A stretch of 64,000 nucleotides of DNA, from assembly GCA_910574455.1 (NCBI GenBank), contig CAJSYZ010000001.1, forward strand, positions 1,227,599 to 1,291,598, read 5' to 3'. This document shows positions 56,121-64,000 of the stretch, one piece after another. The position numbers and the translations under genes were made by a program. The DNA is from Trichaptum fuscoviolaceum (lineage: Eukaryota > Basidiomycota > Agaricomycetes > Hymenochaetales > Trichaptaceae). Each line of letters begins with the position of its first letter. Positions within the stretch are counted from its first letter, which is position 1. The notes below the pieces were generated by a model. That model was not told the origin of the DNA, searched no databases, and saw only the letters and a program-made list of their open reading frames with translations.

Positions 56121-57071
56121 TCACACTGGCTCGAGACCTAAGCGAACGTTCTCGGCCTTCCCCCGTTCCAAAGCCCAAATCCTATCTCCTGCGGCCGACA
56201 AGACATCGTCCCATTCCACAAATAGTTCAGAAAGCGTGTCAATCTTGCCATAGATATCAGTATAATCCTAACTCATACAAACGGCGATGAACATACCCGG
56301 GTAGAATATAACTTTAATACGTTGGCTATCCTACGCTCAAGGTCAGCCGCGGTTGCTAAATCCTCTTCATGGGCTTTCTTCAACTTTTCGAGACGAGGCT
56401 GTAGCTCCTCATAGTCTAAAGGAGTTACGAAATGTCATATTAAAGTCGAAGAAGTAGCGGAAGGTTAAGAACGAACCTGCTAATTTACCAGCGCCTAGAA
56501 TGCCTCGTTTGTCCAGAACGTCTATCTCGCGTAGGTCACGGTCAGCACTCCTGATTTCAGGCTCCATTTCTGCCAATAGCGCGTCTAGCTCTTCTGAGGA
56601 CATGTGAGAGTAGGAAGGGGGCATCGCTGACCCCGAAAGGGCGAATGCTGGCGTCAGAATCTGAGAGTGTTGGTCAACTGTGATAGACTGTTCAGGTAAA
56701 AGGACAATGTATCAGAGGTAGAGATGCGTACAGCGATCGACGAATTTCTGTAAGCCATCATTGCCCTCAACAATGTTATCCAGCCTCTTTTGAATCTCTT
56801 CTGTACGAAAAACCAGCGTGTCCCCGTCATTCTTGACCTCAGCTTTCTCCTTGTTCTTCCCTTTCCCAGTAAGAGCATCGTGCTTCACGCCGAGTAGAAG
56901 GACCTCTAGCCATCGTATCCGAAGCTCAAGCGACAGCCTTGGGTCGATGGGCACTGGAGTTGGCTCCTTGAATTTACCAGTCGCATTTGGACTCATTGGC
57001 GGTGTGGTTGGGGATGAGAGCACCCTGTGCCGCTGCGCATCTCCCAAAAATACGCTACCTAGCACATTCAT
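56121..57071 (-). CDS. Dynactin subunit 3 (p22/p24)-like protein
   Basis: Exons 57071-56732, 56677-56477, 56415-56297 and 56243-56121 join in frame to 260 aa. It has SLELRIRWLEVLLLG near residue 45, the short signature of the dynactin p22/p24 family. After it come long helical segments (EEIQKRLDNI..., LDALLAEMEPEIRSADRDLREIDVLDKRG, LQPRLEKLKKAHEEDLATAADLERRI) and IDTLSELFVEWDDVLSA. Dynactin p22 sits in the shoulder of the dynactin complex that supports dynein transport. The assignment rests on the helix pattern and the RIRWLE motif. A closely similar coiled-coil family would be the alternative. Confidence 0.7.
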
Positions 57072-57259
57072 ACGACTATGCGTTCGAAAGTCTGAAGTTT
57101 CTTAGACTGAGATGAAGTAACACAGAAGCATACGGGAGAAAGAGCTAGAGGGTCCTTGGCCTTACTTTCTGTACAGGCCTTCTATACTCAGACATACACG
57201 TGAGGATGGCGCGTTTCCCAACTTGAATGCTGCGCGTCGCTCCTTTCTCCTGAACCACT

Positions 57260-58835
57260 ATGTTCTCCGCCTTGCCCAACGCGCTTCAGCTGCTTCTTGT
57301 ACCAGTGCTATATCTCCTGGGATCTAAGCACGAGGACTCTTCCCTAGAAGCTTCCAATTTACGGTCTCTGAGATTTACATTGAGACACGAACACGCTATC
57401 TCTAATGACTCGCGTGTTATATTCTCGGACATTCCGACGAACTTACTGGCGGACCAGATAACGTTGCAAACGAAACACATTCGAACGCACAAACCATCTT
57501 CAATTGAAGCCTTCACTCGGGCTAGATCGAGCATGTGGCTGAACCAGCAATCTGAAGCGGATCTGTGGATTGAGTCTATCGTCAATGGACCAGACGTGGA
57601 GAACCGTGCTACCCTTCTTCAGCTAGCTAAGATGACGAATAACGCATACTACAACACGTCAGATAAAGGATGGTATACGCTGGAACCATTTTGGGGTAAC
57701 ATGGTGAGCTCCGCCTTTATGTTCATTATCGACATATTTCTTACTTCATGTGCAGAGTTCTCCTATTGGATGGGAGCCTGACGCAGATGGATTTAGGGGC
57801 CACATATTTGTCTCAGAAGACAACTCAACGGTTGTCTTATCCATCAAAGGGACTTCGCTGAGCTGGTTAGTCGGAGATGGTGGACCGACGGTGAAGAAAG
57901 ATAAATATAATGATAATCTGCTATTCTCCTGTTGCTGTGCACGGGTTGGCCCTACATGGTCCACAGTCTGTGACTGCTACTCTGGTGGTTACAAATGCGA
58001 TAATTCTTGCCTGCAGACCGCACTAACTGAAGATAGTCTATTTTATAATGTTGCGACGGTAAGCATTGATTATGGAACGTCAAGATTTCATCTAATGGCT
58101 CTACTTTAGAACCTTTATAACAACGTAACCTACATGTATCCTGAGGCAATCATATGGGTTATTGGTGGGCCAAACATCTTTACGATTAGGCCGACATGTT
58201 AAAGTACGTATGTAGGTCATTCTCTGGGCGGTTCCCTCGCTTCGTTGCTTGGTGCAACATTTGGAGTTCCCGCAGTTGGCTTTGAGGCTCCTGGCGAGAA
58301 GTTAGCTTCTCAGAGACTTCACTTACCTTCGCCAGTGCGTACTCAGATGCTATTGCTTTTCCAATATCCTTCACTAACACGTATTCAAAGCCTTCAACAC
58401 ACCACATCACCCAAGTGTACCATACGGCAGATCCAATCGCAATGGGTGTCTGCAATGGTGTATCCTCTATATGTGCAATTGGTGGTTATGCTCTAGAAAC
58501 CGGGTAAATATGTACTTTTTCCACCGTCTAACTATTACTTATATTGCTCTCAGTTGTCATCTTGGCCAGATCATTAAATATGACACGGTCTCCAAGATGA
58601 ATTGGGCTGTTGACGCGCGTACCCATTCGATCAGGAGAGTCATCGAGGGGGTCCTCTCGGAAGACTGGGAACCACCAAGTGAAGGTAATCCCGGACGACA
58701 AGTTCCACCAATAAGCGACGAGGAAGGCTGTATAGTAAGTTTCAAGCTCAATGAACTGTATCTTGTGCTTATATGACTATTAAGGATTGTTATAATTGGG
58801 AGTTTGGAGATTTCAAGAAGAAAAACATTCCCTAA
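57260..58835 (+). CDS. ATG15: Autophagy lipase Atg15
   Basis: Seven exons (57260-57703, 57756-58058, 58110-58164, 58216-58334, 58391-58503, 58554-58734, 58785-58835) give 421 aa. An N-terminal hydrophobic anchor lies at about residues 5-21. Then come the Atg15 hallmark [27 protein letters not shown], and the lipase elbow GHSLGG with catalytic Ser270; the elbow is completed by splicing. The sequences [27 protein letters not shown] and [10 protein letters not shown] are also present. Atg15 is delivered to the vacuole and breaks down autophagic-body membranes. Every intron junction restores the family sequence, so the model is reliable. Confidence 0.95.
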
Positions 58836-59014
58836 ATACATCTAAGACGAAGGTGCTTTACTGCTGCCATTCAATAAATATAATTTACTACATCATCGTC
58901 CAATCATTTAGTATTTTTCCCTTTGTGGTCCTAACCAAAGAAACATGATTTAAGTATGCGTATGAATATCTAGTGCGACGTGAGCAAAATGAAAACAAAA
59001 TGAAAGACTATGAG
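58836..59014. other. Short intergenic region with the tRNA terminator
   Basis: Downstream of the tRNA (minus direction) there are T-runs such as TTTTGTTTTC near 58990-59000, suitable as a polymerase III terminator. Confidence 0.5.
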
Positions 59015-59103
59015 TGCATTAAGGGGGAATCGAACCCCCGGCGGGTCGAATATGAACCCATTTTAATTGGCAACGACCCAGGTTACCACTACCCCATTAA
59101 TGC
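59015..59103 (-). tRNA. tRNA-Gly (anticodon GCC) with 18-nt intron
   Basis: On the minus strand, the acceptor stem GCATTAA pairs with TTAATGC, followed by discriminator A. The D-arm has AGTGGTAA. The anticodon stem GGTCG/CGACC closes the loop TT-GCC-A(T), and the T-arm is GGGGG-TTCGATT-CCCCC. An 18-nt intron (ATTAAA...CATAT) sits one base after the anticodon, the normal place. All stems are perfect, so the gene should work. Confidence 0.9.
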
Positions 59104-59361
59104 TTACAATAAAGATAGTAGTTGAGTTGCTTTATGAGCATTATTACTTTAGCACGCTGTTATCAACTTTGCAATGTCATGAAGATTTGATTCATTGGAC
59201 TCAGTCCGCAGGAGAGCTCATGATCTATCACTGCTCAGAGACTATGAAATAGGGAATATCTGCAGCACATGCAAAGCATTGACAAGCTTTCACTCTGTGC
59301 AAAATGTAAAGAATGTTTTCAGCATTCTATATTAGACCCATCACTAACGAACATATGCAGC

Positions 59362-61643
59362 TTAAGAGGGCTGCGACTGAAGAGCAGCAAGTTCCTGCCG
59401 AATTTCTGCCTCTCCGTCCATTTTCTTAATTTGCGTTGCCTCTAATCTGTCACCGCGCTTCTTTTTCTCTTTTAGCTCCTCGATCGCCTTGAGCTAGAAA
59501 GAAGCGAGTTCGAATGTCTGCTCAGTCTCTCGGAACCAGAAAACAGTAATATGCTACACGCACCTTTTTGTTGAGATTACGAATCTTCTTCCCGACGGGA
59601 TCAAGACCGTTGGCGTCAGTACCAGGGGTAATGGGTTCAGGTTCAGGCTCCACGACGGCCTCGACGATATCGATACTGATCTCCTTCAATGGCTTGACAC
59701 CCTCGTCGCCAGCGACTGGCGTAGCCGTGCCACTCGCATTCCCTTCCCGCTTCTTCCCCTTCGCCTTCTGCTTTTTGGCCTTCTTGTCGCCGTCCTGCCG
59801 CACAGGGCTCGGCGAAGGCGCCGCACCTGGCACGAATCTGCCCCTCCCGCGGTCCGCACGTCCATAACCGCCGTTCGGGTGGTTCCCGTTCGGGCCCGGG
59901 CTCCGACTGTACTGGCGCTGTGGAGTATTGGACCCACTCCCCGGTTGCTCCTCTCCTCCTTCGTCCTCGCGCTTGAAGATCTTTGGCGCCTCTAGACCCC
60001 GCGCGCCCGGAGGCCGATACGCACCCACAGGCTTCGCAGGCACCGGCTTTGCAACACCCTTGAACAGCTCGACACTTGGGTTCGGCGCAGGTGCCGGTGG
60101 GATAGCCTGAGGGAACTGCCCCACGTTGTCAATTGAAATAGGCCTCCACGACGTCTGATAAAGCTCATCGATGAGATGCACGTGCACCAGCGGCCCTGAA
60201 CAGTGCCAGATTTTGATACCGTTGTCGACGCGCAGTCGGGGCGAAAGGGTGGCAGTGAGAATGAAGCGTCCACAAGGCGACCATTCGCAGGTTGTCGTGT
60301 TCGGTGCGTCTATGGTCGCCACCTTTGCTAGCGTACGACGGTCATAGATATTGAGCTTCCCTGACATATTCCCAAAGCCCGCCAGAGCGATTAAACGACC
60401 CTGGGGATTGAAGGATATGTAGTTCTGAGGGGCGGTCCCGAAATCATGAAGGATCTTCACGCGGCTATCGAAGATTACCGTCTTTGTCGGCGTAACTATC
60501 AGATCAAATTGAGCTAGAATTCTTTGAAGTTATTTGAAAGCAACCAATGGACATACATCCACATACAACCCCAAATTCCCTCGAGTTCGGACTCCAGGCA
60601 AAGTCATGAATTGGACCCTCTTTCGGCAATGCGACATGGCAATCGAAATTACCTGCAGCACTGAGCAAGTAAAGTCTTGTCTCGCCATAGTAACTTTTGT
60701 TTGTCGCGTCGACCTCTGTGCGTACGAGAGCCAGAACTTGCGTGCCGATGGTATTCCACTTGAATTGCGTGTGTTCTGCACGGAAGGTGGACTTTTGGCA
60801 TGTCGGAGCGCTCGCCAGCGATAAGAGGCTATAGATCCTGATATTGGCGGGTTGACCCTACAGAGGGACATGAAAAAATGTCAGGCAGAGATAGCAACTC
60901 AACATACGTTCTTCTCTGCGACAAACACAGCCACAGAAGGATTCAGGCCTGGACTCAACGCAATACTCGTCACGCCCTCCACTTTGACTTTGTCGACGAC
61001 GCCCTTTGACCATTCTGCTGGATGGAATACTTGAATCTCCTGGCCAACAAGACGGACGGCATGTGACTCAGATATCGTAAACTGCAATTCCCATCCGTCA
61101 AAGCCTTTCTGCGTGAATGCTGCGAGCTCATCACCCGTGGAGACGGAGAAGACGCGGAGGTTCTTGTGCTGTGCGCCATCTTCAAGCTTCACTGTTTTCA
61201 CGTCAAAGGAGTGGCATGAAAGATACGATGGTTCTCGTACCTTGTCGTTCCCAAGTGGAGATGTAAGTGCCCCTGGGCGAAAAACTGATCTCGACAACAT
61301 TCTTCAGAGGCAGCTCGCGAAGTAGTTCAGCACTCTCGGCGTAGTGTATTTGGACACTAGATATGCTCTGATGTTCAGCCGAGGCCCTCGGGGACGTTCA
61401 TAGACCACATACCGGTCAGGTAAGACGTAAGCGAACAGACGACCATCCGGACTGTAGCTGAAAGTGCGCGCTGTTACATCCGGTGCTTCGAAGCCTTTGA
61501 CAGGCTCGTAGTCCGGAGAGCCTCCAACAACCCCGATGCTCTTTTGTGCGCGGACTGTGTTCAGGATAGTCAGTGCATTGATTTCAAGTGCCTCGTGTTC
61601 AGCAGCTCGTACATGCATATTGTTGCGACATTTGGGAGGACAT
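59362..61643 (-). CDS. eIF2A: Translation initiation factor eIF2A
   Basis: Seven exons (61643-61613, 61554-61413, 61365-61241, 61191-60908, 60857-60557, 60495-59564, 59493-59362) give 648 aa. The beta-propeller covers about residues 10-400. It includes AQKSIGVVGG, TARTFSYSPDGRLFAYVLP, HDFAWSPNSREFGVVCGFTPTKTVIFD, GTAPQNYISFNPQGRLIALAGFGN and CEWSPCGRFILTATLSPRLRVDNGIKIW. The C-terminal third is Pro/Gly/Lys-rich with VGAYRPPGARG and ends in a coiled segment (KIRNLNKKLKAIEELKEKKKRG). eIF2A can deliver initiator tRNA under special conditions. The exon 2/3 acceptor (CAGAG at 61366) was chosen because it alone keeps the family frame. Confidence 0.93.
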
Positions 61644-62082
61644 GGCGGGCTTTGGGTAGCAACGAAGACGAGGTGAAGCAAACTAATGCTTCAGAAGACG
61701 AGGAGATGAGACCAACGAGGACAGGCCAGACACAAAGGCCAAGGAGGTGAGGAGGTAAGGAGGTGAGGAAGAAATCTCAATCAAATTTCCAAACGGAACT
61801 ATTCCTTTCCTTAGGGCCGGCTAACATTACAATATGATGTTGATTGTAACTTGAATAGATTGTAACTACTACAGTAGTATTGTTAGCATCACTTAGTATA
61901 TATATATATATACTATGCACTCGGGCGATCTCGCGAAAGATTGCTATGTCATACTCCGTCTCTGTCTCTCGTTCAATCATCTACATCAGCTGGACGTACT
62001 GTAGTCTGTAGCTACAAACCACTAACACCCCCCTCCTACATAGTATTTCACTGGCAAGGCCTCCTGGTAGACGCTACAGCTA
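61644..62082. other. Intergenic with a short (TA)n palindrome
   Basis: A self-complementary AGTATATATATATATATACT tract lies near 61894-61913, between the eIF2A start and the next gene. Nothing else is seen. Confidence 0.5.
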
Positions 62083-62807
62083 ATGTCTACATACGACAAG
62101 GACGATACAGCTTCGTTGTCAACCTTGGTTAATGCTGATGCAATTGGCACGCCGCACTACATAGTCTCCTTCACGCGGGATAACATGAAGAACACGCATC
62201 TGCTCTCCTCCGACGGTCAAATTCTTTACAGTGTGGCCACCGATAAGGTTTCGAACATGCACACTGTTATTCGACGTCGGGACACAGATGAGATTGTGGC
62301 CGAAGTGGATAGAAAGAACTTCTTCCCTGATTCCATACTATTTGGCGCTGGAGATAAGATGAAACTGAGTGAATGGTTGCATGGTGCGAATGGAAAGTGG
62401 ACGGACTTGTGAGCATTATCATGACCAACAAGCCTACATCTTCTACTCATTACCTATTGAAAGCCCCGTGTCATTTGAATGGCAAGGATGCAAGTACACC
62501 TGGAAGGTGAACGATAGGCTGCAAATTGCTGTAAGTCACAATAAGGCCTGTCAAATCCTGTACTTACCCTATGTGTGAGCTCTACGAAGAGAACGACCTC
62601 ATTAACCCGATTTCATGGCTCCAGACCTCGGAGAGAGAGGGTACCAATGCCACAGCTAAAGCTCTCTTGATTCTACAGGTACCGGAAGCTCAGGAAATAA
62701 TGGATGCAGTAGTCGTCTCCCTCCTCGTCGTTGAGGGCAACTTACGAGTTAGAGAGGCCAGATATCATAGTGGAGATGGTAGAGTCGACCGCCTCAGTTT
62801 CAAATGA
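62083..62807 (+). CDS. DUF6593 / tubby-C-like small protein 1
   Basis: Exons 62083-62408, 62464-62530 and 62580-62807 give 206 aa. The pattern TPHYIVSFTRDNMKNTHLLSSDGQILYSV, a central RRRDTDEIVAEVDRK, FEWQGCKYTWKV, and a C-terminal DAVVVSLLVVEGNLR is that of agaricomycete DUF6593 proteins, which have a tubby-C/LURP-one-like beta barrel. Biochemical function is unknown. It is 38 percent or more identical by eye to the next gene, with the same exon layout. Confidence 0.85.
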
Positions 62808-63145
62808 TTGAACTAATACCGAGCTGTGTATCCCGCATGTTGTCAAATTATGTTTCTTACATACCTGGGCCCCGAAAAGAAAATGCAGTAATAATTACTA
62901 CTATTATGTGGAAAGTCACGGACTCGGACGTGAAGCACAGGATGTCCGACATAAATCAAGGGTGTTGAGGGCCGGCCTGTAATCAAGTTGAATAAGTTAC
63001 TGTTCTTCTTACCATCACTGGCACCATCACCACATAAGACTATTTGTGCCATTAAGTTCACATGACCATTCTTATATCGATGTGCAGCCCTTCCACCTTC
63101 GAACCTCATAGGAACACTCATTCCTAGCTTGCTCTCGATAAAGCT
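62808..63145. other. Intergenic spacer between the two DUF6593 genes
   Basis: The spacer is 338 bp. Only antisense chance frames are seen. It holds the presumed promoter of the second gene. Confidence 0.5.
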
Positions 63146-63911
63146 ATGTATATGCAGCCGTACGGTGCTCCCTATGGGGCAGGCATGGAATCCCAAGTCA
63201 CACTGGTCGATGCCAGCGCTTTTGGAACACCCCATACAGTTGTGTCCTTCATCCGCGACGACATGAAGAACACGCGCATAATGTCCTCGGACGACCAGAT
63301 TCTGTATAGCGTGGACACTGACAAGGTATCGAACACACACACTGTCGTACGTCGGAGGGACACGGATGAGGTTGTGGCAGAGGTGAAGAGGAGAGACCTT
63401 CGCCCGGACACGATTAAGTTTGGCGGAAATCAGAAGGTCAAGCTGAGTGGCTGGTTAAGTGGCATGAATGGGAAGTGGTCGGACTTGTGAGCCATGAAGA
63501 CTTTGGAGGGGAATTCTCTTTCTCACGACAACGATGTCTCGACTTCTATAGCCCAGTCTCTTTTGAGTGGCAAGGGGTCAGGTACACTTGGAAAACCAAC
63601 AAAGCACGTCAGATAGCGGTGAGCGCTCAATCTCCTCGTGTATAACATGGCTATATCTGCATCATTAAAATTAACAGCTTTACGAGGAAACGGATTCACT
63701 GAACCCGATCGCATGGTTTCAAACCTCAAAGAAGGAGCTCGTGGATGGCAATCCAACTATCTTTCGAGCTTTGCTGGCCCTGCAGCCTGATGGATTTGAG
63801 ATCCTCGATGCTATCGTTGTCTCCCTACTTGTTGTTGAATACAATCTACGAATGAAGGAGACAAGGTACCACAATGGAGATGGCCGAGCTACCTTCATGA
63901 CATATTTCTGA
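63146..63911 (+). CDS. DUF6593 / tubby-C-like small protein 2
   Basis: Exons 63146-63486, 63552-63618 and 63678-63911 give 213 aa. It shares with its neighbour TPHTVVSFIRDDMKNTRIMSS, RRRDTDEVVAEVKRRD, FEWQGVRYTWK and DAIVVSLLVVEYNLRMKETRYHNGDGR. The middle exon is 67 nt in both genes, and both first exons end in WxDL followed by the donor GTGAGC. It is a tandem duplicate. No catalytic motif is visible. Confidence 0.85.
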
Positions 63912-64000
63912 TGTTACATAACAAATCGACTGGCCCATATTTCTGTTGTTGGATGTAAGTCTGCCTTTTCATGATGCATGATTTGGTGCTGAAGTGTAGA

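Noticed and set aside
62843..63340. 165-codon minus-strand frame between and over the DUF6593 genes
   Set aside because: It overlaps the first exon of the second DUF6593 gene in antisense and has no recognised domain.
1..64000. CRISPR arrays, prophage or bacterial operons
   Set aside because: There are no spaced short repeats of that kind. Intron-rich genes show the DNA is eukaryotic.

Overview
The window reads as genomic DNA of a mushroom-forming basidiomycete (Agaricomycetes-like). The signs are many short introns of about 45-70 nt, a Helitron with an HUH Rep and a PIF1-type helicase, a KOW/Spt5-like gene beside it, DUF6593-type proteins, and a housekeeping set (CWC22, ALG2, ATG15, eIF2A, calcipressin, dynactin p22-like, tRNA-Gly with an intron). 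All identifications come from reading the sequence; no database search was run.

Layout. (1) 1-17.1 kb is a gene-poor, decayed segment. It holds an SSZ1 (Hsp70-type) relic cut by the left edge, a decayed short-chain dehydrogenase (SDR) copy with an internal micro-inversion, foldback MITEs, and three members of a small zinc-cluster (Zn2Cys6) protein family. One of these three is broken by a single frameshift. (2) 17.4-18.1 kb is an inverted-repeat unit with tRNA-like arms around degenerate telomere-like (CCCTAA) repeats. (3) 19.4-35.5 kb is a mobile-element compartment. It has a frameshifted Helitron on the minus strand, a full Spt5/KOW-like gene, an unrecognised acidic two-block protein, a pair of small paralogous genes with matching exon structure, a helical protein, and fragments of the Helitron and KOW genes. 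(4) 36-43.6 kb holds an intact SDR and three more zinc-cluster genes, so this family flanks the mobile compartment on both sides. (5) 45-64 kb is ordinary gene-dense chromosome: M50B-like membrane peptidase, a mariner-type MITE, F-box protein, calcipressin, CWC22, ALG2, dynactin p22-like, ATG15, tRNA-Gly, eIF2A and two tandem DUF6593 genes.

The most interesting signal is the zinc-cluster family at 5.5, 10, 16.3, 38, 41 and 43 kb. The proteins are short (about 180-270 aa). All six share the exact spacing CX2CX6CX9CX2CX6C, and in all six the coding sequence is interrupted by an intron at the same position, just before the third cysteine. Three also share a third exon ending in an aromatic W-[DI]-F-[PS]-S tail and a TATA element at the same distance upstream. 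They look like stand-alone DNA-binding proteins that have been expanding by local duplication together with an SDR gene. Most exon boundaries were checked by hand for reading-frame phase; boundaries that remain uncertain are marked.
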